Origin: GCA-2746605 sp963710615
GTDB taxonomy: Bacteria > Bacteroidota > Ignavibacteria > Ignavibacteriales > Melioribacteraceae
DNA length: 64,000 nt
Direction of reading: 5' to 3'
Assembly: GCA_963710615.1 (NCBI GenBank)
Contig: CAVQBF010000002.1
Coordinates: 62,001 to 126,000 of the forward strand
Position numbers and translations under genes: made by a program. Under the pieces are notes generated by a model. The model saw only the letters and a program-made list of their open reading frames with translations, was not told the DNA's origin and made no database searches. This document shows, one piece after another, positions 52,610-61,943 of the stretch (its first letter is position 1; the number at the start of each line of letters is the position of its first letter).

Positions 52610-55459
52610 ATGACGAATACTTTAAGATTTTTTCTTGTATTGCTTTTAGTATCCTCAAGTATTTTTGCCGGGACAACGGGAAAAATTGTTGGTAGGATTA
52701 CTGATGCCAGTACCGGGGAAGCTCTTCCTTTTGTAAACGTAATAATTATGGGTACAAATTCAGGAGCGGCAACCGATATTGACGGTTATTATGCAATACT
52801 AAATGTCCCGCCCGGAACATACGAGGTGAAAGCATCGGCAATTGGTTACAATTCAGTAACGGTGCAAAACGTGAAAGTTTCTATCGATTTAACAACTGAT
52901 ATTAGTTTTGAACTCTCATCAGCCAGCATTGAACTTTCGGAAGAGGTTGTTGTTGTAGCTACAAAACCTCTAATTCAGAAAGATTTAACTTCATCTACTG
53001 CAATTGTTGGAGATGAATTAATTTCCGAACTTCCTGTAACAGATATTTCGGATGTACTTTCCTTGCAATCCGGAATAGTTATTTCCGGGGATGGAGGTCT
53101 TCACTTGAGAGGTGGGAGAGCCGGACAAGTTACATATCAAATTGATGGTGTACCAGTGACTGATTCTTATGATGGAAGTACTATCGTTGATGTAAACTCC
53201 AGTGCTGTTCAGGAACTTCAAGTAATCAGCGGTGCATTTAATGCTGAATACGGCCAAGCTCTCTCGGGTGTAATTAACCTTGTAACCAAAGATGGCGGCA
53301 ACGATTTCCACGGAAGTTTTCAAACCTATGTCGGTGATTATATCTCAAACAATTCAAATATTTTCTGGAATATTGATAAAGTTAATCCTGTTGCAGTAAG
53401 AAACTTTGAGGGAAGTTTAAGCGGTCCAATTTTGCCCGAAAAATTATCATTTTTTACCAACTTTAGATACTTATATAATGATGGTTACATTTACGGAAAG
53501 AGAGTTTATTTACCAACAGATATTGCTCAAGAGGTTGAAGGTACGGGTGGTACTGAATTTGTTATTTTTAGAGGGAATTCAGGGGAACTATTAAGCGATT
53601 TTGCTAAAAGGCAAGACTCAGTTGATCATGATTATGTTGCTATGAACTGGAGCGAAAACTATTTCGGTCAAGCAAAATTAACTTACACAGCAATTCCGGG
53701 TATTAAATTTGCTTACAATTTCTTGTATGATAAAAGAAATTATCAAGATTATGATTACGGGAGCTACAGTCTTCTAACCCCTGATAACAATCTTCAAAAA
53801 TTTGAAAACTCTTTTTCAAATATTTTTTCAATTAATCATGCAGTATCCAACAGTAGTTTCTATACTCTAAATTTGAGTTATTATCTTAAAGAATTTGAGA
53901 TGTATCTCTATGAAGATATTTTTACTGGTGATCCAAATATGCCGACTGAATATGTCGACAATCAAATTAGGCAACGTCCTGCTCATAACTTTGCAATAGG
54001 TGGAACTAACAACCAAAGATTTAATAGAAAATCTACTACTTTTAGTGCAAAACTTGATTGGGCAACACAATTAAATAAAGAAATCAATTTGCAATTTGGA
54101 GGTGAGTTTAAGCAAAATGAACTCTTCTTCCATGATATAAATCTTGTACCAAAAACAGATGAAAGCGGACAAAGAGTTTTCCCTTATAATGTTGTAATTC
54201 CTCCGCTTACTTCTTTAGATAATGATCAATATACACATAATCCAATTGAAGGTGCGGCTTACGTTCAAGCCAAGTTTGAAGCTTTCAGTATAATTTTTAA
54301 TGCAGGTGTAAGATTTGACATATTTAATCCGGATGGACAAATATTAACAGATCCAAGTGATCCAAATATTGTAAATCCGCTTAAACCGGATAATAGATTT
54401 AATGACTTAAATGGAAACGGTGTTCTCGATGCAGGCGAAACTGTTAAAACAGTTGCTGATAGAGAGGAATATTGGTATGAAGACGCTTCAATTAAAACTC
54501 AATTAAGTCCAAGACTTGGATTGGCTTTCCCAATTTCTGATGCAGGGGTTATTCACTTTTCCTATGGACACTTTTTCCAATTACCTCGTTATCAATATTT
54601 ATATGAAAATCCTGAATTTGAAATTGCAGATGGTTCCGGAAATGTTGGCTTAATGGGTAATGCTGACTTAAGACCGCAGAAAACAGTTAAAGGAGAAATT
54701 GGTTTACAACAGCAGCTTGGTGATGATATGGCTGTGGATTTTACTGTATTCTTTGAGGATTTCAGAGATTTAAGTGGAACACAAAATGCTGAAATTCTTG
54801 TATTTGGTGGAGATAAAACTTACAGTAAATATCAGAACTCGGATTTTGGATTTTCAAGAGGATTTATTGTAAAGTATACAAAAAGATTCGGCGGCGGTCT
54901 TGCAACTAATATTGATTATACCTATTCTGAAACAAAAGGTAATGCTTCAAATCCCGCTGATGCAAGAAACGCAATTACAGGCGGAGCAATTCCCGAGACA
55001 TTTATTGCACCGTTAGATTGGGATCAAACGCACACATTGAACATTTCTGCAGCATATAGTAAAATTAATGATTATGGATTTTCTATTATAGGTAATTTCT
55101 ATTCAGGACAACCTTACACACCAGGTGTGAACAAAAATACTAGAATTACACAGAATGGATTTCCTAGGAACAGTGACAGCAAACCCTCTCAGTTTAAAAT
55201 AGATATGAGAGTTTACAAAGACATTATGATTGATGATTTTAAGATTACTATTTTTGCTAAGGTATTCAACTTACTTGATTCTGAAAATCCTGTTAATATA
55301 AATTCTGATTCAGGTGATCCGTACTTCAGCTTTACAAAATTAGAAGCAGAAAAAATAAATCCAGTATTATATAATAATACACTAGACGAATTTTATACCA
55401 ATGCAAGTTTCTTCTCGGAACCAAGAAGAGTTGAACTTGGGGTATCATTTAATTTTTAA
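52610..55459 (+). CDS. TonB-dependent outer-membrane receptor with carboxypeptidase-regulatory-like domain
   Basis: Beta-barrel receptor or transporter. There is a signal peptide (1-20), then a CarboxypepD_reg-like domain at about 22-100 (GKIVGRITDASTGEALPFVN) and a plug at about 115-225 (LPVTDISDVLSLQSGIVISG, then GLHLRGGRAGQVTYQIDGVPV). A long barrel follows, with alternating aromatic strands and a final Phe (VELGVSFNF). The length of 949 is normal. GGAGG lies 6 bases before the ATG. It is followed within 20 bases by a very large secreted protein and then a PorV-like barrel, an arrangement resembling outer-membrane uptake or secretion modules in Bacteroidota. No SusD-like lipoprotein accompanies it. 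Confidence 0.9.
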   Translation: MTNTLRFFLVLLLVSSSIFAGTTGKIVGRITDASTGEALPFVNVIIMGTNSGAATDIDGYYAILNVPPGTYEVKASAIGYNSVTVQNVKVSIDLTTDISFELSSASIELSEEVVVVATKPLIQKDLTSSTAIVGDELISELPVTDISDVLSLQSGIVISGDGGLHLRGGRAGQVTYQIDGVPVTDSYDGSTIVDVNSSAVQELQVISGAFNAEYGQALSGVINLVTKDGGNDFHGSFQTYVGDYISNNSNIFWNIDKVNPVAVRNFEGSLSGPILPEKLSFFTNFRYLYNDGYIYGKRVYLPTDIAQEVEGTGGTEFVIFRGNSGELLSDFAKRQDSVDHDYVAMNWSENYFGQAKLTYTAIPGIKFAYNFLYDKRNYQDYDYGSYSLLTPDNNLQKFENSFSNIFSINHAVSNSSFYTLNLSYYLKEFEMYLYEDIFTGDPNMPTEYVDNQIRQRPAHNFAIGGTNNQRFNRKSTTFSAKLDWATQLNKEINLQFGGEFKQNELFFHDINLVPKTDESGQRVFPYNVVIPPLTSLDNDQYTHNPIEGAAYVQAKFEAFSIIFNAGVRFDIFNPDGQILTDPSDPNIVNPLKPDNRFNDLNGNGVLDAGETVKTVADREEYWYEDASIKTQLSPRLGLAFPISDAGVIHFSYGHFFQLPRYQYLYENPEFEIADGSGNVGLMGNADLRPQKTVKGEIGLQQQLGDDMAVDFTVFFEDFRDLSGTQNAEILVFGGDKTYSKYQNSDFGFSRGFIVKYTKRFGGGLATNIDYTYSETKGNASNPADARNAITGGAIPETFIAPLDWDQTHTLNISAAYSKINDYGFSIIGNFYSGQPYTPGVNKNTRITQNGFPRNSDSKPSQFKIDMRVYKDIMIDDFKITIFAKVFNLLDSENPVNINSDSGDPYFSFTKLEAEKINPVLYNNTLDEFYTNASFFSEPRRVELGVSFNF

Positions 55460-55478
55460 TCCAGTAGGAGCAAACAAT

Positions 55479-58400
55479 ATGAAATTTTGGAAAATAGTTA
55501 TTTCACTTTTTGTTCTCCTCCAGGTTACGCTGCAGGCTCAATATAGTGATCCAGCGCTTCGTTCAATTGGATACCACACAGGAAACAGAACGGGCATCTC
55601 CTTCTATAATGATGGACAGATTGCCGGCTTTAGTGTGGGAATTGATATAAGAGGTGAGTGGCCGCTTGGTTCAGGAGAAAATTATATTGGTGATTGTATT
55701 CCGCTAATTGGTGTAGAATTCATCAATGATCTTAATGATACACTCCACTCGGTTGTAATCTCAAGGGGACCAAGAAATGGTCAGTTTGATGAGAAGCATC
55801 CGACAAAAAACTATTTCTGGGGATTTAATCCAACTCCAGGATTTAGAAATCCTAACTACCCGTCAGTTGCAATGAGTCATTTGCCTGATTCATGGCCGAT
55901 TGAGGGTTGGAATGATCCCGTTGCAAAAACTTGGAAGGATGAACAAGGTAAAACTCAATGGTTCGGATTCTTCGGTAGAGGTATTGCAAATGCAGATCAA
56001 GAGTCATTCTTTGAAGCTGATGATCATTGGGATGATGAATTTAACGCGCATTTTCAGCCAGATGCAAATGATCCTAACCGAAATGGAATGGGTCTAAGAA
56101 TGCGTCAAAGAGGATTTCAGTGGTCAAGTTTCCTAGCCGAAGATGCAATTTTTTGGTTATATGATATAACTAATGACGGGACTCATACTTATCGAAAAGC
56201 TAACTTCGGTACTGTTGTTGGGACTTTAGCTGGTGGTGATGGTGATAGTCAAGATGATTTAGGTACTTTCTTAGTAGACGAGTCAATTACCTATTCTTAT
56301 GATGCTGATAATGTCGGTAATAAAGGACAAAAAGTGGGCTGGGTCGGATACGCCTTTCTCGAGTCACCAGGAAATCCATTTGATGGGATTGATAACGATA
56401 ATGATTCTAAAGGAAGTTCACCAAGATTTACACAAAATGATTTTTCTCCCATAGTTTATAGGGCTGGAGATAAAATTGTTCTTATAAATGAAAATGGTAA
56501 CAATAGTTATGATAGAGAAATTTATACTGTTAAATCAACTATCGATACAGTTTATTCGCTTGGGAAACAATATATAATTGAACCTGGAGTTACAAGTTTC
56601 AGGGAAGGATTTATTGCTGCTTTTGGCGGTAACAGAGGTGAAATTGCAATACCTGATGTAACCGCTAACGATGGACTTGACAATGATTTGGATGGGTTGA
56701 TAGATGAAAATGAAGCTATTCATTACTTAACTCGTGTAAACAGAGGTGATCCTCCAGTAAGCTATGTAAACTACATAACTGGTGAAGGACAATTTGATCC
56801 ATTGATTGATGAGAGAAGGGATAATGATATTGATGAAGATGGAGATTGGACAGCTGAGTTTGATGATTTAGGGGAAGATGGATTGGGACCTGAAGATACC
56901 GATTATCCCGGACCAGATATTGGAGAAGGTGATGGTGTTCCAACTCAAGGCGAACCAAACTTTGGTAAAACAGATCCTGATGAATCTGATCAAATTGGTT
57001 TAACAGCTTTTAACTTTTTTGAAAATAGTGCAAGTCCGAATTTGAGTGACGATGAATTGGTCTGGGATAGGATGACGCCTGGTAGATTTGATATAATTCC
57101 TGCACAACCACAGGATGGTGACTTTATATATGCGTCTGGTTATTTTCCGCTTTTCTCAAAAACAACTGAAAGATTTTCAGTATCACTTCTTTTTGGTGAA
57201 AATGGTGCAGACATAAACAATAATAAAGAGATAGTGCAAAGAATTTACAACTCAGGCTATGTTTTCCCTCAAGCTCCAAGAAAGCCTGAATTAACTCTTG
57301 CTCAAGAAGATGGCAACGTAGTTTTATATTGGGATGGCTCAGCTTCTGAAAATACAAGAGATTTTGTTAGTAAACAACAAGACTTTCAAGGTTACAAAAT
57401 CTATAGGTCAACAGATGCTAATTTTAGAGACAGTAGAACCATAACAAATGCATTGGGAGTTTTATCGTTTGATAAACCAATTGCTCAATTTGACTATGTT
57501 GATTCTTTGAGTGGCTTCTTTTATCCGAGTCCTGATCTGCTCGAAGCTTTTGGCGGAGTTACATATTACTTGGGCGATAACAAGAATGGTCTTGATACTC
57601 CAAAAGGTATTACGAATATTTATGTTGATACTACTGTTGTCCCCGGCCAGACTTATTATTATGCAGTAACCGCATTTGATAGAGGTGATGAAGCATTAGA
57701 AGTTTTCCCCGAAGAAAATTCTAAATTTATTTTCAGATCGAATACTGGAGAAACTATTACTGATGTTAATACTGGATTTATTACACCGGGAAGAAGACCA
57801 GCAGGTTATGTGTCGGCATCTGCCTCTGAGATGACCAAATCTGACGACTTTATTGGAACAGGAACAGGATTTGTTGAAGTTATCGATGATGAGGATATCA
57901 GAGATGGTTTTGAGTATAAAGTAATTTTTGAAGACACTTCAGCTATTAACTTAACTTCAAACTGGTCTCTAATTGATTTGCAATCTCCTGATACAGTAAT
58001 TATTCCAACAAATAATGAAGTTAGTATTCTCAGTCCGGGAGAATCTATAACTTTTTCGGAAAATGTTGACACTATAATTGTTAATAGTAATCCGTATAAA
58101 GTTAAAACTCCAGGGACTTATACAGCAGCTTACGATACTTTGATTAACCGTTATGAAAACTTTAGAGGCTCAACTCCAGTAAAACATGGTTTTAGAGTTC
58201 AACTATTGAATGATGCTATATCAATTGATTCATCTCGAACTGGTTTTGATGGAGTTATTGATTCTCTTCGGCCAAACTTTACAACTGTGAGTGTATTTAA
58301 ATCTAATAGAAGAGATGGAATAGGTTTTCCGGGAGATTACAAGATTGAGTTCTTCCCAGATGTTGTTGGTCAGTCTGTCCCTGATACTTTATTTCCTCCA

Positions 58401-59033
58401 ATACCGAGCAATATTATACCCGCAAAAGATATAACCTTTAAAGTTACAAATCTTACAACCGGAGTAGTGGTTGATGTTGTTACTAACATAATTGCAACTG
58501 CGACAAGTACTGCGTATAACCTTTGGTTCAAGGAAAATCTGGATGGTGTATATTGGAGAACATGGAGAATAGTTTTCAGATATACCGGAGCAAATAAACC
58601 TCTTCCTACTGAAGGTCAATATTTACTCTCATTCTTTAAACAGTTTAATAGTGGGGATGAGTTTAGCTTTGTAATGGAAGGTGCTTCGCTTGATAATCAA
58701 CTTGCTAAAGAGGATCTGAACAAAATCAAAGTTGTACCAAATCCATATGTGGTTACACATTCAGCAGAGCAGAGTTTGTTGAGTACTCAAACCAGCGGTA
58801 GAGGTGAAAGAGAAATTAGATTTACTTATGTCCCTCCGGGTTCTAAGATTTCTATTTTCACAGTTCGTGGTGAATTAATTAAAGAATTATATCAAGATAA
58901 TTTATATACCGGTGATGTATTTTGGAATTTAAGAACAGAAGAGAATCTTGATGTTGCCTACGGAGTTTATGTTTATGTGGTTGAAGCTCCCAATATAGGC
59001 AGTAGAATTGACAAGTTTGCTCTTATCAAATAG
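55479..59033 (+). CDS. Giant secreted protein with Por-type C-terminal sorting-like domain
   Basis: Secreted or cell-surface protein of 1184 residues. I choose ATG 55479, because GTAGGAGCA lies before it and the protein then starts with a signal peptide (KFWKIVISLFVLLQVTLQA). The frame is open 26 codons further back over the receptor gene. Residues about 396-505 are rich in Asp, Asn and Gly (DNDLDGLIDENE and RRDNDIDEDGDW), a pattern of calcium-binding type-3 repeats. A fibronectin-like domain lies at about 600-760 (VVLYWDGSASEN and FQGYKIYRSTD). The last 100 residues (KVVPNPYVVT, ISIFTVRGELIKEL and YGVYVYVVEAP) form a FlgD-Ig/T9SS type-A-like C-terminal domain. Function is not known. The context suggests it is exported through the neighbouring outer-membrane proteins. 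Confidence 0.75.
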   Translation: MKFWKIVISLFVLLQVTLQAQYSDPALRSIGYHTGNRTGISFYNDGQIAGFSVGIDIRGEWPLGSGENYIGDCIPLIGVEFINDLNDTLHSVVISRGPRNGQFDEKHPTKNYFWGFNPTPGFRNPNYPSVAMSHLPDSWPIEGWNDPVAKTWKDEQGKTQWFGFFGRGIANADQESFFEADDHWDDEFNAHFQPDANDPNRNGMGLRMRQRGFQWSSFLAEDAIFWLYDITNDGTHTYRKANFGTVVGTLAGGDGDSQDDLGTFLVDESITYSYDADNVGNKGQKVGWVGYAFLESPGNPFDGIDNDNDSKGSSPRFTQNDFSPIVYRAGDKIVLINENGNNSYDREIYTVKSTIDTVYSLGKQYIIEPGVTSFREGFIAAFGGNRGEIAIPDVTANDGLDNDLDGLIDENEAIHYLTRVNRGDPPVSYVNYITGEGQFDPLIDERRDNDIDEDGDWTAEFDDLGEDGLGPEDTDYPGPDIGEGDGVPTQGEPNFGKTDPDESDQIGLTAFNFFENSASPNLSDDELVWDRMTPGRFDIIPAQPQDGDFIYASGYFPLFSKTTERFSVSLLFGENGADINNNKEIVQRIYNSGYVFPQAPRKPELTLAQEDGNVVLYWDGSASENTRDFVSKQQDFQGYKIYRSTDANFRDSRTITNALGVLSFDKPIAQFDYVDSLSGFFYPSPDLLEAFGGVTYYLGDNKNGLDTPKGITNIYVDTTVVPGQTYYYAVTAFDRGDEALEVFPEENSKFIFRSNTGETITDVNTGFITPGRRPAGYVSASASEMTKSDDFIGTGTGFVEVIDDEDIRDGFEYKVIFEDTSAINLTSNWSLIDLQSPDTVIIPTNNEVSILSPGESITFSENVDTIIVNSNPYKVKTPGTYTAAYDTLINRYENFRGSTPVKHGFRVQLLNDAISIDSSRTGFDGVIDSLRPNFTTVSVFKSNRRDGIGFPGDYKIEFFPDVVGQSVPDTLFPPIPSNIIPAKDITFKVTNLTTGVVVDVVTNIIATATSTAYNLWFKENLDGVYWRTWRIVFRYTGANKPLPTEGQYLLSFFKQFNSGDEFSFVMEGASLDNQLAKEDLNKIKVVPNPYVVTHSAEQSLLSTQTSGRGEREIRFTYVPPGSKISIFTVRGELIKELYQDNLYTGDVFWNLRTEENLDVAYGVYVYVVEAPNIGSRIDKFALIK

Positions 59034-59046
59034 TGGAGATAAAAAA

Positions 59047-60048
59047 ATGAAAAAAATCATTCTCATATTTTTAATTAGTTTTGGATGCTTATTTGCACAA
59101 TCCAAAGTTGGCTCCACTGCAGCGCCATTTTTAAATGTTGCAATAGGAGCAAGACCCATCTCAATGGGAGGTGCTTTTTCTGCTACAGCCAATGATGTTA
59201 GTGCACTCTATTGGAATCCAGCAGGAGTTTCCCGAATTGAAGGCAGTGAAGCATTGTTTTCATATTCAAGTTGGTTTGCTGATATTAGTTATAATTGGTC
59301 GGGAGCTGCATTAAACCTTGGTGGTATGGGAACATTGGGCTTAAGCGTTACCTACCTTGATTACGGTGAAATGGAAATTACTACTCTTGCTGAACAAGAT
59401 GGTACCGGACAAATGTTTGATGCTAATGATTTGGCTTTAGCCTTATCTTATGCATACAATTTAACAGATCGATTCTCAGTTGGTGGCTCGGCAAAATATA
59501 TACAGCAGAGAATTTGGAATTCATCAGCATCTACAGTTGCGTTTGATCTTGGTGTGCTTTATTATTCTGATATTTATGGTATTAGAATCGGTGCATCAAT
59601 TTCTAACTTTGGAAGTGAAATGACCTTAAGTGGCAAAGATCTTCTTGTACAGCATGATATCGACCAACAAATTGATGGTAATAATGATGAAATTTTAGCA
59701 TCATTAAAAACTGACTCTTATCCGCTGCCTCTATTATTTAGAATTGGATTAGCAGCTGACATTATTGATTTGGAAGATCATGTATTTACCATTGCAGTTG
59801 ATGCATTGCACCCGAATGATAATGATGAATCCCTAAATGTTGGAGCAGAATATGTGCTTTACGATCTGATTGCGTTAAGGGGTGGATACAAGTCTTTATT
59901 CCTTGATAATTCTGAAGAAGGGCTGACTTTTGGAATAGGGCTAAAATATACATTTGCGCCCGGTTTGGGATTATATTTTGATTATGCTTATCAAGAGTTT
60001 GGTGTTTTAGATAATACCCAGCACTTTACACTTGGATTAAGATTTTAG
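59047..60048 (+). CDS. PorV/PorQ-family outer-membrane beta-barrel
   Basis: Outer-membrane protein of the FadL-like PorV/PorQ family, which in type IX secretion shuttles cargo to the surface-attachment complex. A signal peptide (ILIFLISFGCLFAQS) is followed by the family's start AAPFLNVAIGARPISMGGAF and NDVSALYWNPAGVSRIEG, and the chain ends with a beta-strand and final Phe (FTLGLRF). GTGGAG lies 8 bases before ATG 59047. An earlier in-frame start (59008) would overlap the upstream gene. The length is then 333. It is third after receptor and sorted protein and is followed by a clear terminator. Confidence 0.88.
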   Translation: MKKIILIFLISFGCLFAQSKVGSTAAPFLNVAIGARPISMGGAFSATANDVSALYWNPAGVSRIEGSEALFSYSSWFADISYNWSGAALNLGGMGTLGLSVTYLDYGEMEITTLAEQDGTGQMFDANDLALALSYAYNLTDRFSVGGSAKYIQQRIWNSSASTVAFDLGVLYYSDIYGIRIGASISNFGSEMTLSGKDLLVQHDIDQQIDGNNDEILASLKTDSYPLPLLFRIGLAADIIDLEDHVFTIAVDALHPNDNDESLNVGAEYVLYDLIALRGGYKSLFLDNSEEGLTFGIGLKYTFAPGLGLYFDYAYQEFGVLDNTQHFTLGLRF

Positions 60049-60073
60049 AATTGGTGATTTATCTAGTACTTAG

Positions 60074-60104
60074 AAAGCCGGTTAGTATTGCCGGCTTTTT
60101 TATT
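60074..60104. terminator. Rho-independent terminator after PorV-like gene
   Basis: AAAGCCGG (60074-60081), a 9-base loop, CCGGCTTT (60091-60098) and a T tract. It overlaps the stop of the convergent SGNH-hydrolase gene, so it probably acts on both. Confidence 0.85.
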
Positions 60105-61926
60105 TTGTAAGCTGTATAAGTAATTGTTGTGCGTTGGGATAATCATGTCTAATTTTTAGGCATTCTTTAATAGAAATAACAGCAGCATTTAAATTACCCG
60201 ATTTTAGATTAGCAATTGCAAAGTTGTAATACACTTGAGCATCTTTCGGATTCATCGAGATGCTTTCATTTAAGTATTTTAAAGCTTCCGGGATTCTATT
60301 TTTGGATAGATTTATATTACCCAACCATTTTGTACTAAAGTCATCCGGTTTAATTCTATACCTTTGAGATAAAAATAATTCTGCGTCATCAAATCTTTTT
60401 CTTGTTATCAATTCTTGAGCAGCAAAATTATAATAAGTTAGTTTATAAGGATACTGAGAAATAAGAACACTTAGCTCTTCCACAAACTTTTCAATTTGAT
60501 TTGTTGATAAGTAATACTTATAAGCTTCTTGGTGCGCTTTTTCCCAATTAAGATTCTCTTTAACTATCTTAAAAGCAAGAGTATCTATTCTATTATTCAG
60601 CACCCTTTTGCTAATCGCATCGGTTCTTTTTTCCTTTACAAAGGGATAATCATTTAAAAGATTAATTATTCGAAATTCAGCAGCTTTTTGGTCAAGATCA
60701 GAAAAGTCAAAATTTGATTTTACCAAACTATCTAGTTTTTCAATCTCAAAAATTGTATTAATATCCTTAATATATTTCTCATCAATTATTTTTTTTACCA
60801 GTAGCTTGCCAATAATTTGCTGTCCTTCTAAAGTAGGATGCAGGTGATCAACCATTATGTTATTGCCAACAATATTATATGGACTTATCTTTTTAAATTC
60901 ATTATCAAGATCAATCAAGCCAGTATTATATTTAATTGACAATTTTTTAATTATTGCATTAAATGTTGAGGGGGCTCTAAATCTTAAACCATCTAAATCG
61001 CGGGCAAGCGAAAATAATGAATCTGCTTTTGAAAGACTACCTATCTCAAGATTGTGCAATCCTTCTTGAAAAACTCCTTCCGCAGAAATTGAATCTTCCT
61101 TAAATGAAATAAAAGGTTTTTGATCTCTTAAGTTGCTTACTAATGTACCTATAAGAGTTGGTATTCTTTTTTCTTTTAATAGTGAAAGAATATCTTCAAA
61201 ATTATCTCTAAACTGCTCAACACCGTTATTAAAAGTTTCTGAGTTTAAACTTATAGCTTTTTCAGAAGCCATACGAGCCATAAGCGTTCCACCTCTAATA
61301 TTCTCTGTTTCATTCGAGAAAAGATTTATGGTACTACTTAGAATATTTTTTACTAATTGAGTAAGTTTGAATTGATTGAGGAATAAGTAAAGTTTAACAA
61401 TTGTTTGTGAGCTTCCGATTGATTCTGTAGAGCCAACTCCTAATGCACCATAATATTCGTTATGCCCCGCATATATAATTACCAAATCCGGTTTTTGCTC
61501 AATTACACCGGGAAGTAAATCTAAAACCGTGTAACTATTAACTGCTGTTATTGCAAGATTCACAACTTCAATGTTTTTATTAGGGAAAGAATAATTTAAT
61601 GCATCATTGAGATAACGTGAAAAACTTCCATTCGGCTGATAAGGAAATCCAGCAGTTGAGCTCCCTCCAAATATAAAAACTCTAAAACTGTTTTGTCTCT
61701 TAACTTTGTCAAAGGAATCGTGATTAGAGTGAGGATAGTTTTTGACACTAGAAAAATATCTTGCCCCAATATCCGGATTTAATATTAGTTTATCTTCAGT
61801 TATCTCATACCACTGAGATAGATCTTTACCATAATCTAATGACCTAAGTAATAATTCTGTCCCGACAATCATTGTAATTGGAATGAGAATTAGGACAGCA
61901 TAAAACCATTTAGGAGCTTTTTTCAT
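60100..61926 (-). CDS. Membrane-anchored SGNH hydrolase with TPR tail, paralogue A
   Basis: One N-terminal membrane helix (about 9-28) and an extracytoplasmic SGNH/GDSL esterase domain: block I FGGSSTAG with the nucleophile in Ser89-Ser90, block III GHNEYYG with Asn156, and block V DHLHP with Asp360 and His363. A C-terminal region (about 420-608) has tetratricopeptide-like repeats (EALKYLNESISMNPKDAQVY). The length is 608. It follows its paralogue by 17 bases. Acyl- or acetyl-ester hydrolysis of a surface glycan or lipid is the family expectation. The TPR part suggests a protein partner. Confidence 0.85.
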   Translation of the reverse strand: MKKAPKWFYAVLILIPITMIVGTELLLRSLDYGKDLSQWYEITEDKLILNPDIGARYFSSVKNYPHSNHDSFDKVKRQNSFRVFIFGGSSTAGFPYQPNGSFSRYLNDALNYSFPNKNIEVVNLAITAVNSYTVLDLLPGVIEQKPDLVIIYAGHNEYYGALGVGSTESIGSSQTIVKLYLFLNQFKLTQLVKNILSSTINLFSNETENIRGGTLMARMASEKAISLNSETFNNGVEQFRDNFEDILSLLKEKRIPTLIGTLVSNLRDQKPFISFKEDSISAEGVFQEGLHNLEIGSLSKADSLFSLARDLDGLRFRAPSTFNAIIKKLSIKYNTGLIDLDNEFKKISPYNIVGNNIMVDHLHPTLEGQQIIGKLLVKKIIDEKYIKDINTIFEIEKLDSLVKSNFDFSDLDQKAAEFRIINLLNDYPFVKEKRTDAISKRVLNNRIDTLAFKIVKENLNWEKAHQEAYKYYLSTNQIEKFVEELSVLISQYPYKLTYYNFAAQELITRKRFDDAELFLSQRYRIKPDDFSTKWLGNINLSKNRIPEALKYLNESISMNPKDAQVYYNFAIANLKSGNLNAAVISIKECLKIRHDYPNAQQLLIQLTK

Positions 61927-61943
61927 TTCTTAAGAGCTAATTA

